From an uncultured Brevundimonas sp. (lineage in GTDB: Bacteria > Pseudomonadota > Alphaproteobacteria > Caulobacterales > Caulobacteraceae), in the NCBI GenBank assembly GCA_946481405.1, contig CAMLNY010000088.1:1-6000 (forward strand): DNA of 6,000 nucleotides, read 5' to 3'. Every line of letters starts with the position of its first letter. Position 1 is the stretch's first letter. The notes under the pieces are model-generated. The model searched no databases and had not been told where the DNA came from. It worked only from the letters and a program-made list of their open reading frames with translations. The translations under genes were made by a program, and so were the position numbers. Shown in pieces: positions 1 to 6,000 of the stretch.

Positions 1-1902
1 AGAGAGGGTCCGGCAGCCCCGTTCGCGGGCCAGCCGCAGCAGCGCCGTCTCTGCCGGAAAATAGATGATCTCCGCCACCCACTGGCGCGGCGAGAGCAGA
101 CCGGCGATGACGGTGCGCTGATCGTTCGGCTGGTCGCCCAGGTAGATCGGGCCGATCTCGAACAGGGCGGCGTCGCCGTGACCGCGCGCGGCGTTGCGGG
201 CGGCGGCCTGGATCAGATTCGGCAGGGCCGAGGGGCGCATGCAGTCGAGGTCTGAAGCGATCGGATTTTCGAGCACCAGACGGTCGTCGCCGCCGCCGAA
301 CAGGGTCGCGATCTCCTGCCTGGTGAAGGACCAGGTGACGGCCTCGGCATAGCCGAGCGAGGCCAGCGCGCGGCGGGCGATGCGGACGCGGGCCTGACGC
401 GGATTGAGCACGCCCTTCGACGGCGAGCCCTGATCCGGCAGCGGCGTGTTGGGCAGATGCTGGAAGCCGTGGATGCGGGCGACCTCTTCCACCAGATCGG
501 CCTTGCCCTCGACGTCGCGACGCCACGAGGGCGGGGTGACGATCCACGGCGCGTCCGCACCCGCCGGCGCCCCCTGAACGAGGAAGCCGAGTTGGCCCAG
601 AATCGTACCTATGCGATCCGTCTCCAGATCCATGCCCGAGAGCTGTTTCACATAGACCGGGTCGAAGGGGACGACGTCCGGATTGGCGGGATGCTCGCCC
701 GCCAGCACGATCTCCGACGGCTCGCCGCCGCAAAGATCGAGGATCAGACGCGTGGCCAGCTCAATGCCGGGGATGACCGAGGCCGGATCGACGCCGCGCG
801 CGAAGCGGTACTGGGCGTCCGACGAGATGGTCAGGCTGCGACCCGTCTGGGCCGTGACGATCGGATCGAACCAGGCGCTTTCAAGGAACACGTCGGTCGT
901 GGCGTCGGAGCAGCCGGTCGACTCGCCGCCCATGACGCCGCCGAGGCCGATGGGGCGCTCGCCGTTCGCGTCGGCGATGACGCACATGGTCGGGTCGACG
1001 GTGTAGGTCTTGCCGTCCAGGGCGATCAGATGTTCGTGCTCGCCCGTATCCTTCGCCACCTGACCGCCCCTCACGACGATCTCCGAGCCCACCAGACTGT
1101 TCAGGTCATAGACGTGCAGCGGACGCGCGCGGTCGTAGGCGATCAGGTTGGTGACATCGACCAGCCGGTTGATCGAGCGCAGGCCGATGGCGGTCAGGCG
1201 CTTTTGCAGCCAGGCCGGCGACGGGCCGTTCTTCACGCCCCGAATGACGCGGCCGGCAAAGACGGGGCACATCTCCGGCGCCACGATGCGGACCGAGACC
1301 GGCGAGGGGAAGCCGCCCTTCACCACGGCGATGTCGTAGTGCTTCAGAGTGCCGACCCCGGCGGCGGCGAGGTCGCGCGCGATGCCGGCGACGCCCAGCC
1401 AGTCGGGACGATTGGGGGTGACCTCGAAGTCGATGACGGGCTCGGCGCCGAACAGGCCGGCGATGGGCGTACCGACCGGGATCTCGGGCGGCAGTTCCTG
1501 GATGCCGTCGGACTCGTCGGCCAGTTGCAACTCGGAGGCCGAGCAGAGCATGCCGTTGGAGACGACGCCGCGCACCGGCTTCTCGACCAGGGTGACGCCG
1601 AGGCCGGGCACCCAGGCGCCGATGGGGGCGTAGATGGTGGTGAGCCCCGCGCGCGCGTTCGGGGCGCCGCAGACGACTTCCTTCATCCCGTCGACGGTGT
1701 CGACCTGACAGACCTGAAGCCGGTCGGCGTTCGGGTGCCGGGAGGCCGAGACGATCCTGGCCACGGTGAAGGGCGCGAGGGCGGCGGCCGGGTCGGCGAC
1801 ATGCTCGACCTCAAGCCCCGCCATGGTCATCGCGTCGGCGATGGCGTGGACGTCGGCGTCTGTTTCCAGATGGTCCTTGAGCCAGGACAGGGTGAACTTC
1901 AC
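1..1902 (-). CDS. pheT: Phenylalanyl-tRNA synthetase beta subunit, 3' end cut by window edge
   Basis: This is the beta subunit of the alpha2-beta2 enzyme that attaches phenylalanine to tRNA-Phe; beta carries tRNA-binding and editing domains. The window holds codons 1-634 of a protein usually near 800 residues, so the C-terminal anticodon-binding FDX-ACB domain is missing only because the window ends. The reading frame is open throughout. The GTG start at 1902-1900 gives the family N-terminus [14 protein letters not shown], and an AAAAAGG purine run lies 9 nt upstream. Domains in order: N-terminal segment; OB-fold tRNA-binding domain about residues 45-155 ([22 protein letters not shown]); B3/B4 editing domain about 210-395 (VDVTN 249-252, PLHVYD 261-266, GGVMGGE 321-327, RFARGVDP 366-373); B5 domain about 410-485 ([20 protein letters not shown]); start of the catalytic-like B6/B7 region ([16 protein letters not shown]). 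H263 and E327 match the usual editing-site His and Glu. The gene follows two small ORFs, 36 nt after the nearer one, in the pheS operon. Confidence 0.97.
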   Translation of the reverse strand, partial: MKFTLSWLKDHLETDADVHAIADAMTMAGLEVEHVADPAAALAPFTVARIVSASRHPNADRLQVCQVDTVDGMKEVVCGAPNARAGLTTIYAPIGAWVPGLGVTLVEKPVRGVVSNGMLCSASELQLADESDGIQELPPEIPVGTPIAGLFGAEPVIDFEVTPNRPDWLGVAGIARDLAAAGVGTLKHYDIAVVKGGFPSPVSVRIVAPEMCPVFAGRVIRGVKNGPSPAWLQKRLTAIGLRSINRLVDVTNLIAYDRARPLHVYDLNSLVGSEIVVRGGQVAKDTGEHEHLIALDGKTYTVDPTMCVIADANGERPIGLGGVMGGESTGCSDATTDVFLESAWFDPIVTAQTGRSLTISSDAQYRFARGVDPASVIPGIELATRLILDLCGGEPSEIVLAGEHPANPDVVPFDPVYVKQLSGMDLETDRIGTILGQLGFLVQGAPAGADAPWIVTPPSWRRDVEGKADLVEEVARIHGFQHLPNTPLPDQGSPSKGVLNPRQARVRIARRALASLGYAEAVTWSFTRQEIATLFGGGDDRLVLENPIASDLDCMRPSALPNLIQAAARNAARGHGDAALFEIGPIYLGDQPNDQRTVIAGLLSPRQWVAEIIYFPAETALLRLARERGCRTLS

Positions 1903-1911
1903 GGGATCAGG

Positions 1912-1918
1912 CCTTTTT
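1912..1918 (-). promoter_or_regulatory. Ribosome binding site of pheT
   Basis: The sequence AAAAAGG on the minus strand ends 9 nt before the GTG at 1902-1900. It is the only purine-rich Shine-Dalgarno-like run in the 36-nt gap after the preceding ORF. It supports the GTG as the true start, in agreement with the conserved [10 protein letters not shown]-terminus. Confidence 0.6.
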
Positions 1919-1938
1919 GGAAGTCGGGACGCGTCGCG

Positions 1939-2355
1939 TCAGCCGGCGCTCGGGATGGACAGGATTTCGGCGATGATCTGTTCGTTACCGGTGAAGCCGA
2001 GACCGTAGAACTCGCAGTTCACGAAGCTGCAGTTCATGACCGGGATGGCCCCGATGGCCATGTTGCGCACCGGGCGCAGGACCAGATTGCCGATGTCCCC
2101 CTTGGACTCGCCGAAGTTGACGGCGTCGAAGGTCGTGCCGGGCAGAACCAGCATGATGGCCGGTCCCTCGATGCGGCAGCCGGTGAAGCTGATGCCCTCG
2201 ATCATCGAGCGACTGAACCGGAGCTGGTGCATGAAAAGGTCGTAGAGGGCCAGGTCCTCGTTCACGAAGGCGCGCTTCGAGAGGTCGTCGGTCATCTTCA
2301 GCGGGCGGCCGAGGCCGGTCATCGGCCGGCCTTGGGCGGGATCGATGAAGCTCAT
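1939..2355 (-). CDS. Small protein of unknown function with pentapeptide-repeat-like pattern (paralogue B)
   Basis: I do not recognise a named function for this 138-residue protein. Its C-terminal two-thirds is clearly related to the product of the gene just upstream: about 30 identities over some 70 aligned residues by eye (residues 54-123 here against 45-113 there), including a shared CxIEGPA block and PV...GAIxV. Both show aromatic or hydrophobic residues spaced five apart within short polar/Cys contexts. Here these are ISFTG-CRIEG-PAIML at 55-69 and CSFVN-CEFYG-LGFTG at 109-123, which resembles the A(D/N)LXX pentapeptide-repeat pattern of right-handed beta-helices. No signal peptide, membrane segment or catalytic motif is seen, so it is probably cytosolic. 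The ATG overlaps the upstream stop codon as ATGA, and a GAGGAG ribosome site lies 8 nt before it. The gene ends 36 nt before pheT, so it should be co-expressed with the synthetase genes. A structural or protein-binding role is possible but inferred only from the fold pattern. Confidence 0.85.
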   Translation of the reverse strand: MSFIDPAQGRPMTGLGRPLKMTDDLSKRAFVNEDLALYDLFMHQLRFSRSMIEGISFTGCRIEGPAIMLVLPGTTFDAVNFGESKGDIGNLVLRPVRNMAIGAIPVMNCSFVNCEFYGLGFTGNEQIIAEILSIPSAG

Positions 2356-2762
2356 TGGCCGGACTCCTCGAGGCTGGACAGGGTCGGGACGCCGCCGACG
2401 AACTGGTCGCGGAAGGCGGCCTCGCCGACGAAGCCGACGAACAGGAAACGGCAGCGGATGAAGCGGCAGTCAGCTACGCCGATGGCGCCCGTGACCAGAT
2501 CGCCGACAGGGGCCAGGAGCAGGTTCCGGGGATCCTTCGCCGTGCCCATGTGGCAGCTTTCGAAGGTCACGTCGGCGGTCGGCATCAGTACCGCCGGACC
2601 CTCGATCAGGCAGTCGGTGAAGGTCTTGCCGCGGATGGCGTCATGGCCGGCGTTCAGGTGCTCGACCGACAGGCGGGGCAGCCAGATCGATTCCTTCGAG
2701 AACTCGGTGCGGGCGACGTCGCGCGACGGGGCGGCGGCGGTGGAGGCGTTGATGTCGGTCAT
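2352..2762 (-). CDS. Small protein of unknown function with pentapeptide-repeat-like pattern (paralogue A)
   Basis: This 136-residue protein has no function I can name. Its N-terminal 40 residues are polar and Ala/Ser-rich with no signal peptide. Residues 45-113 match the downstream neighbour in the same order: CLIEGPAVLM (51-60), VTFESC (65-70), NLLLAPV (80-86), GAIGV (92-96), and CRFIR-CRFLF-VGFVG (99-113). Phe or another hydrophobic residue recurs every five positions, as in pentapeptide-repeat beta-helices, but the run is short and broken, so a formal domain call is uncertain. The gene starts 6 nt after the pheS stop with no obvious Shine-Dalgarno sequence, which suggests that it is translated by ribosomes finishing pheS. 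Its stop overlaps the next start by 4 nt. The tandem homology, tight spacing and unbroken frames argue that both small ORFs are real genes created by duplication. Confidence 0.85.
   Translation of the reverse strand: MTDINASTAAAPSRDVARTEFSKESIWLPRLSVEHLNAGHDAIRGKTFTDCLIEGPAVLMPTADVTFESCHMGTAKDPRNLLLAPVGDLVTGAIGVADCRFIRCRFLFVGFVGEAAFRDQFVGGVPTLSSLEESGQ
2364..2369 (-). promoter_or_regulatory. Ribosome binding site of the second small ORF
   Basis: GAGGAG on the minus strand lies 8 nt before the ATG at 2355-2353 and inside the 3' end of the preceding ORF. Together with the ATGA stop/start overlap it fixes the start and indicates translational coupling of the two paralogues. Confidence 0.7.
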
Positions 2763-2768
2763 GTGGGA

Positions 2769-3845
2769 TCAGCTCAGGCCGGAGGCCGGGTTGGGGGCGG
2801 CGAAGGCCGAGAAGCCGTAGTGGGCCAGCCACCGGACGTCGGCCTCGAACATGGGGCGCAGGTCCGGCACGCCGTACTTCAGCATGGCCATGCGATCGAC
2901 GCCCATGCCGAAGGCGAAGCCCTGCCACTCGTCCGGGTCGATGCCGCACGAGCGCAGGACGTTGGGATGGACCATGCCGCAGCCGAGGATCTCCAGCCAG
3001 TCGGTCCCCTCGTTCAGCACCAGCCTGCCGCCCGAGCGGTCGCAGCGGATGTCCATCTCGGCCGACGGTTCGGTGAAGGGGAAGTGGTGCGGGCGGAAGC
3101 GGGCGTCGACGCCGTCCAGTTCGAAGAAGCGGGCGACGAAGGTCTCCAGGGTCGTCTTCAGATGACCCATGTGGATGTCCTTGCCGATCACCAGACCCTC
3201 GATCTGGTGGAACATCGGGGTGTGGGTGGCGTCCGAGTCCTTGCGGAAGGTCCGGCCGGGCGCGACGATGCGGATCGGCGGCTGTTGCGACATCATGGTC
3301 CGGACCTGCACCGGCGAGGTGTGGGTGCGCAGGACCTTGCGCTCGCCCGTCTGCGGGTCCGGCTTGAGGAAGAAGGTGTCGTGCATCTCCCGCGCCGGAT
3401 GTTTGGGCGGGAAGTTGAGGGCGGTGAAGTTGTGGAAGTCGTCCTCGATGTCCGGGCCTTCGGCGACGGCGAAGCCCATCTCGGCGAACAGGGCGATCAT
3501 CTCGTCCATCACCTGCATGGTGGGATGGACCCCGCCCTTGCGACGCGGACGGGTCGGCAGGGTCAGGTCGATGCGTTCCGAGAGGAGGCGGGCGTCGAGT
3601 TCGGCGGCCTCGAGTCCGGATTTCCTGTCGGCGATGGCGGCGGAGACGCGGTCCCGCAGGCCGTTGATCATCGGCCCCTGTTCACGGCGCTCATCGGGGG
3701 TCATCGCGCCCAAGCCCTTGAGCAGGCCCGAGATCACGCCCGTCTTGCCCAGGGCGGAGACGCGCACGGCCTCGACCTCCGCGGTCGTTTCGGCCGAGCC
3801 GATGGCGTTGATCAGTTCGAGTTCGAGGGCGGCGAGATCGGTCAT
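2769..3845 (-). CDS. pheS: Phenylalanyl-tRNA synthetase alpha subunit
   Basis: This is the catalytic alpha subunit of phenylalanyl-tRNA synthetase, a class II enzyme that activates Phe with ATP and transfers it to tRNA-Phe together with PheT. The 358 residues are complete and slightly longer than the E. coli protein (327). Residues 1 to about 90 form the charged helical N-terminal arm that normally makes a coiled coil against tRNA. The catalytic core follows: [12 protein letters not shown] (104-115) in the motif 1 region, [12 protein letters not shown] (171-182), motif 2 [21 protein letters not shown] (197-217), the FPFTEPSAE loop of the Phe site (255-263), and motif 3 [18 protein letters not shown] (313-330). 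The alanine of FAFGMG (311) belongs to the Phe-binding pocket region in this family. The ATG gives the usual MTDLAALE start, although no good Shine-Dalgarno sequence precedes it. A strong terminator lies 33 nt upstream, so expression probably depends on read-through or on a promoter in or near the end of rplT. Two small genes separate it from pheT. Confidence 0.98.
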   Translation of the reverse strand: MTDLAALELELINAIGSAETTAEVEAVRVSALGKTGVISGLLKGLGAMTPDERREQGPMINGLRDRVSAAIADRKSGLEAAELDARLLSERIDLTLPTRPRRKGGVHPTMQVMDEMIALFAEMGFAVAEGPDIEDDFHNFTALNFPPKHPAREMHDTFFLKPDPQTGERKVLRTHTSPVQVRTMMSQQPPIRIVAPGRTFRKDSDATHTPMFHQIEGLVIGKDIHMGHLKTTLETFVARFFELDGVDARFRPHHFPFTEPSAEMDIRCDRSGGRLVLNEGTDWLEILGCGMVHPNVLRSCGIDPDEWQGFAFGMGVDRMAMLKYGVPDLRPMFEADVRWLAHYGFSAFAAPNPASGLS

Positions 3846-3878
3846 GGTGCGGACGCTCTAGCGGCTGGGGGCGAAAGC

Positions 3879-3911
3879 AAAAAGCCCCCCGGCGCGAACC
3901 GGAGGGCTTTT
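3879..3911 (-). terminator. Intrinsic terminator or attenuator between rplT and pheS
   Basis: On the minus strand the arms AAAAGCCCTCCGG (3911-3899) and CCGGGGGGCTTTT (3892-3880) pair over 13 bp with a single G-U wobble around a 6-nt loop, and the 3' arm runs into five T residues. This is a textbook rho-independent terminator starting 26 nt after the rplT stop. In the plus direction the wobble becomes an A-C mismatch, so the minus orientation is favoured, matching the genes. Because the gap to pheS is only 33 nt, the element may act as an attenuator rather than a full operon end. Confidence 0.85.
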
Positions 3912-3917
3912 GATCGA

Positions 3918-3931
3918 TCCGGCGAACCGGA
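3918..3931 (-). promoter_or_regulatory. Small UUCG-loop hairpin upstream of the terminator
   Basis: On the minus strand TCCGG-TTCG-CCGGA forms a perfect 5-bp stem with a UUCG loop, 6 nt after the rplT stop. Its first 10 nt, TCCGGTTCGC (3931-3922), recur inside the terminator (3903-3894). Its 3' arm CCGGA (3922-3918) is also perfectly complementary to TCCGG (3903-3899) in the terminator's 5' arm, so a competing fold is possible. Any regulatory role is inference. Confidence 0.4.
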
Positions 3932-3937
3932 AAGGTC

Positions 3938-4291
3938 CTACTTCAGGGCTTCGCGCACCTTGGCGGCGATGTCCGAGAAGCCCGTGCCTTCCATTGCGAT
4001 TGCGGCCAGGACCTTGCGGTCCAGCTCGATGCCGGCCTTCGACAGGCCGTGCATGAACTGCGAATAGGTGAAGCCTTCCAGACGGGCGGCGGCGTTGATG
4101 CGCTGGATCCACAGGGCGCGGAAGTTGCGCTTGTTCACGCGGCGGTCGCGGTAGGCGTATTGCCCGGCGCGATCGACGGCGGCCTTGGCCGTACGGATGG
4201 TGTTCTTGCGGCGGCCGGAGAAGCCCTTGGCCTGCTCCAGAACCTTCTTGTGCTTGGCGTGGGACGTAACGCCCCTTTTGACGCGAGCCAT
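3938..4291 (-). CDS. rplT: 50S ribosomal protein L20
   Basis: L20 binds 23S rRNA early in assembly of the large subunit and is required for the first steps of 50S formation. The 117 residues equal the usual family length. The long basic N-terminal extension is present ([16 protein letters not shown], then [14 protein letters not shown] and [23 protein letters not shown]), followed by the globular C-terminal part ([21 protein letters not shown]). The ATG is preceded by a clear GAAGGAA ribosome site 6 nt upstream. The gene lies 51 nt after rpmI, the usual partner, and ends with TAG just ahead of a strong terminator. In several bacteria L20 represses its own operon by binding mRNA upstream of rpmI; the structured leader at 4558-4644 would be the place to look for that here, but no L20 site was identified. 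Confidence 0.98.
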   Translation of the reverse strand: MARVKRGVTSHAKHKKVLEQAKGFSGRRKNTIRTAKAAVDRAGQYAYRDRRVNKRNFRALWIQRINAAARLEGFTYSQFMHGLSKAGIELDRKVLAAIAMEGTGFSDIAAKVREALK

Positions 4292-4297
4292 GATTTA

Positions 4298-4304
4298 TTC
4301 CTTC
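4298..4304 (-). promoter_or_regulatory. Ribosome binding site of rplT
   Basis: GAAGGAA on the minus strand sits 6 nt before the rplT ATG (4291-4289). It is the strongest Shine-Dalgarno sequence in the window, as expected for a highly translated ribosomal protein gene. Confidence 0.75.
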
Positions 4305-4342
4305 AAATTCGTTGGGTTGAGATCAGATCAGATGCGCGCCGA

Positions 4343-4540
4343 TCAGGCGTACGGCATGTAGGATTTGATCTTCCTGGCGTCGGCGTCGGCCATGACCGAA
4401 GTACCGCGGTTCTGGCGGATGTACTTCGAGTTATGGCTGATCAGGCGGTGGCGCTTGCCGGCGACGCCAGCCTTGACCTTGCCCGTGGCCGTGAATTTGA
4501 AGCGCTTCTTGGCGCCCGACTTCGTCTTAAGCTTCGGCAT
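4343..4540 (-). CDS. rpmI: 50S ribosomal protein L35
   Basis: L35 is a small, very basic protein of the large ribosomal subunit that contacts 23S rRNA. The 65 residues equal the family length. The family start [15 protein letters not shown], the central basic [19 protein letters not shown] and the C-terminal PYA are all present. The ATG follows a purine-only AGAGAGAGAAA tract (4551-4541) that serves as a weak ribosome site immediately after a strong leader hairpin. rplT follows after 51 nt with no terminator, so the two form an operon. Unlike in enterobacteria, infC does not precede rpmI; a peptidase gene on the same strand lies upstream, separated by 172 nt. Confidence 0.98.
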   Translation of the reverse strand: MPKLKTKSGAKKRFKFTATGKVKAGVAGKRHRLISHNSKYIRQNRGTSVMADADARKIKSYMPYA

Positions 4541-4557
4541 TTTCTCTCTCTTATTGA

Positions 4558-4590
4558 GGGGGCTGCCGCCTGACGGCTACTTGAGCCCCC
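4558..4590 (-). promoter_or_regulatory. Hairpin in the rpmI leader, just before the ribosome site
   Basis: On the minus strand GGGGGCT (4590-4584) pairs perfectly with AGCCCCC (4564-4558). Inside it, GCCG (4577-4574) pairs with CGGC (4568-4565) around a 5-nt loop, with a 6-nt one-sided bulge CAAGTA (4583-4578). The 11-bp stem ends 7 nt before the AGAGAGAG ribosome-site tract of rpmI. No T-tract follows, so it is not a typical terminator. Its position suits control of translation initiation, for example by a ribosomal protein, but this is inferred from position only. Confidence 0.55.
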
Positions 4591-4609
4591 AGGTGATCGC
4601 CCTGATTGA

Positions 4610-4644
4610 GAACCGCCCAGGCATGCCTGTTCGCCCGGCGGTTC
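4610..4644 (-). promoter_or_regulatory. Inverted repeat with nested palindrome in the gap before rpmI
   Basis: The 8-bp arms GAACCGCC (4644-4637) and GGCGGTTC (4617-4610) are perfect complements on the minus strand and enclose 19 nt. The enclosed part contains a perfect 12-bp palindrome, CAGGCATGCCTG (4618-4629). As RNA this gives a long hairpin upstream of the 4558-4590 hairpin; as DNA the palindrome could be a site for a dimeric regulator. It is not followed by a T-tract. It might also help terminate transcripts from the upstream peptidase gene. Confidence 0.5.
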
Positions 4645-4661
4645 GGTACGCGAAGGCGCGG

Positions 4662-4690
4662 CTAGTAGTGGAAGCGGCGCGCAAAGGCAA
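4662..4690 (-). promoter_or_regulatory. Candidate promoter for rpmI-rplT
   Basis: On the minus strand TTGCCT (4690-4685) and TACTAG (4667-4662) are spaced by 17 nt and lie between the peptidase stop and the leader hairpins. The -35 match to TTGACA is moderate (4 of 6) and the -10 match is poor (3 of 6), as often seen in high-GC alphaproteobacteria. The implied transcript would carry a leader of about 110 nt containing both hairpins. The call rests on spacing and position and is weak. Confidence 0.3.
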
Positions 4691-4712
4691 GCGGAGTCTG
4701 GTCCAGCGCGCC

Positions 4713-6000
4713 TCAGTCCGGCGGATTGTGCTCCTGCAAGAAGGCGACGGTCGCCTCGAGCATCCGACGCCGCGTCGGGGCGAGTGACAGGTTGTGATCC
4801 TCCCCGTCCAGGGTGATCAGCTCGACCGGTTTTCCGGCCGCGCGCAGCGCCCGCTCCATGGTCACGCTCTGGGCATAGGGGACGACGGTGTCCTGACGAC
4901 CGTGGATCAGGAGGATGGGCGCATCGGCGCGCGCCGCCAACTGGGCCGGCGAGCGCTCGTCAAGGGTGCGATCCGACGACCCCGCCCCGCCCATGAACCG
5001 GTTCCAGTAGCGGATTACCGGGTTGCTCGACTGGGCTCCGCCCCGGGTTCGCGCCTCTGAGTCCAGCATCTGGCGCAGGTCCGCAATGCCGGCGACCGAG
5101 ACGGCGCAGCGATAGACGCCCTGATCGATCGTCACCCCTGCCAGCGCTGCATATCCCCCATAGCTGGCGCCGACGATGCAGACCCGCGCGGGGTCGATAT
5201 AGCCTTGGGCCGCCAGGTAGCGGACGCCGTCCGACAGGTCGGTCTGCATCTTGCGGCCCCACTCGCCGTGACCGGCGCGCACGAAGTCCTGACCGAGACC
5301 GTCGGACCCTCGGAAATTGGGCTGCAGCACCGCGTAGCCGCGCGAGGCCAGGGCCTGGGCCCACCAATCGAATGTCAGATAGTCGCGCGACTGCGGCCCG
5401 CCGTGCGGCAGGACCACCAGAGGCAGGTTCCGGACGGGCACCCCGGACGGCACCGTCAGATAGCCCGGGATTTCGAGGCCGTCGGCGGCGGCGTAGCGAA
5501 CGGTCCGAACCGGCGAGACCTGGTCGCCCGGCACTCCGGGATAGGATCGCCCGGCCACGCTGACGCGGCCCTGCGCGGCATCGTAGATGTAGTAGGTGCC
5601 GGAATCGCCGTTGGTGGATACGCCTCTGGAATAGGCGACGAACTGCTCATAGTTGTCGCTCATCGAGGTCAATGTGATGCGTCGGCCCTGGAGGCCCCGC
5701 GACAGCAGGTCCGCTGCAGCCTGGAGCTTGGGCTCGAAAAAGACCCAGTCGACATCGTCACCGCCGACGCCGAGGCCCAGAAGACGGCCTCGTCGATCAT
5801 AGATGGCCCGGTCCGCCACCCCGGGCAGATCGGTGCGCTCGCGCCGCGAACCATCGGCCAGCGATAGCTCGAGCAGAACATCGTGGCCGTCCTCGATCGC
5901 TGACACCATGACGGTGTCTCCGTCCGGACCGAAGCCCCACACGCCGGGAGTGTCGATCAACTCGGTGCGCTCGAAGATCTGCTTCCAGCCCAGGCCGTCG
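4713..6000 (-). CDS. S9-family serine peptidase (prolyl oligopeptidase / acylaminoacyl-peptidase type), 5' end cut by window edge
   Basis: This family hydrolyses short peptides using a C-terminal alpha/beta-hydrolase domain gated by an N-terminal beta-propeller. The window holds the last 428 residues; the frame stays open to the window edge (DGLGWKQIFERTE...), so the true start lies outside and the TTG at 5960 is not the start. Numbering from the first full codon, residues 1 to about 160 look like propeller blades (GVWGFGPDGDTVMV, YYIYDAAQGRVSV). The hydrolase domain follows, with HGGPQS (199-204), RGSDGLG (230-236), nucleophile S279 in GASYGG, D370 in HGRQDTVVP and H402 in GEDHN, so the catalytic triad is complete. 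It closely fits the COG1506 dipeptidyl/acylaminoacyl-peptidase group; exact substrate cannot be told. Any signal peptide would be off the window, so location is unknown. It ends 172 nt before rpmI on the same strand and has no evident functional tie to the translation genes. Confidence 0.93.
   Translation of the reverse strand, partial: DGLGWKQIFERTELIDTPGVWGFGPDGDTVMVSAIEDGHDVLLELSLADGSRRERTDLPGVADRAIYDRRGRLLGLGVGGDDVDWVFFEPKLQAAADLLSRGLQGRRITLTSMSDNYEQFVAYSRGVSTNGDSGTYYIYDAAQGRVSVAGRSYPGVPGDQVSPVRTVRYAAADGLEIPGYLTVPSGVPVRNLPLVVLPHGGPQSRDYLTFDWWAQALASRGYAVLQPNFRGSDGLGQDFVRAGHGEWGRKMQTDLSDGVRYLAAQGYIDPARVCIVGASYGGYAALAGVTIDQGVYRCAVSVAGIADLRQMLDSEARTRGGAQSSNPVIRYWNRFMGGAGSSDRTLDERSPAQLAARADAPILLIHGRQDTVVPYAQSVTMERALRAAGKPVELITLDGEDHNLSLAPTRRRMLEATVAFLQEHNPPD

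Noticed and set aside
457..2820. 787-codon open frame on the plus strand
   Set aside because: It runs antisense to pheT and both small genes. Its product is low-complexity, rich in Asp, Gly, Arg and Ala, with no family motif. Long antisense frames are expected opposite high-GC genes.
3846..3937. pheM-like leader peptide controlling pheST
   Set aside because: On the minus strand this gap has no ATG or GTG. The only TTG frame is short and lacks clustered Phe codons.
2355..4067. 570-codon open frame on the plus strand
   Set aside because: It is antisense to the first small ORF, pheS and part of rplT, crosses the terminator, and shows no recognisable domain.
4049..4573. 174-codon open frame on the plus strand across rplT and rpmI
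   Set aside because: It is antisense to two unmistakable ribosomal protein genes and has no family features of its own.
4694..4698. GANTC (CcrM-type) site just upstream of the candidate rpmI promoter
   Set aside because: Other GANTC sites occur through the window inside genes, and the promoter itself is weakly supported, so no regulatory meaning can be claimed.
5205..5867. 220-codon open frame on the plus strand
   Set aside because: It lies opposite the S9 peptidase, whose catalytic motifs prove the minus-strand frame is coding.
5958..5960. TTG as the start of the S9 peptidase
   Set aside because: The frame continues upstream without a stop to the window edge, and the sequence there reads as more beta-propeller, so the start is outside the window.

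Overview
The window is a compact, high-GC stretch (about two-thirds G+C by eye) of an alphaproteobacterial-type chromosome. All genes are on the minus strand, so transcription runs from high to low coordinates. The protein sequences and gene order (rpmI-rplT-pheS-two small ORFs-pheT, with no infC directly upstream) look like the Caulobacterales (Caulobacter/Brevundimonas). That placement is inferred from family resemblance and base composition and was not tested by a search.

In transcription order: (1) 6000-4713, the C-terminal 428 residues of an S9-family serine peptidase with an intact Ser-Asp-His triad; its N-terminus lies outside the window. (2) 4712-4541, a 172-nt gap with a weak promoter candidate and two strong inverted repeats that would form a structured leader in front of rpmI. 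(3) 4540-3938, rpmI and rplT, for ribosomal proteins L35 and L20. (4) 3937-3846, a 92-nt gap with a small hairpin and a strong intrinsic terminator just ahead of pheS. (5) 3845-2769, pheS, the alpha subunit of phenylalanyl-tRNA synthetase. (6) 2762-2352 and 2355-1939, two small tandem paralogous genes of unknown function with a pentapeptide-repeat-like pattern. (7) 1902-1, the first 634 codons of pheT, the beta subunit; its 3' end lies outside the window.

The translation genes form one functional block: L35 and L20 are 50S proteins made together, and PheS and PheT assemble into the alpha2-beta2 enzyme that charges tRNA-Phe. The most unusual point is that pheS and pheT, whose products work in a fixed ratio, are separated by a pair of duplicated, translationally coupled small genes. 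The second point of interest is the RNA structure in the two gaps, which may control the ribosomal proteins and the synthetase separately. No mobile element, tRNA, rRNA or CRISPR array was seen, and no gene-free stretch exceeds 172 nt.
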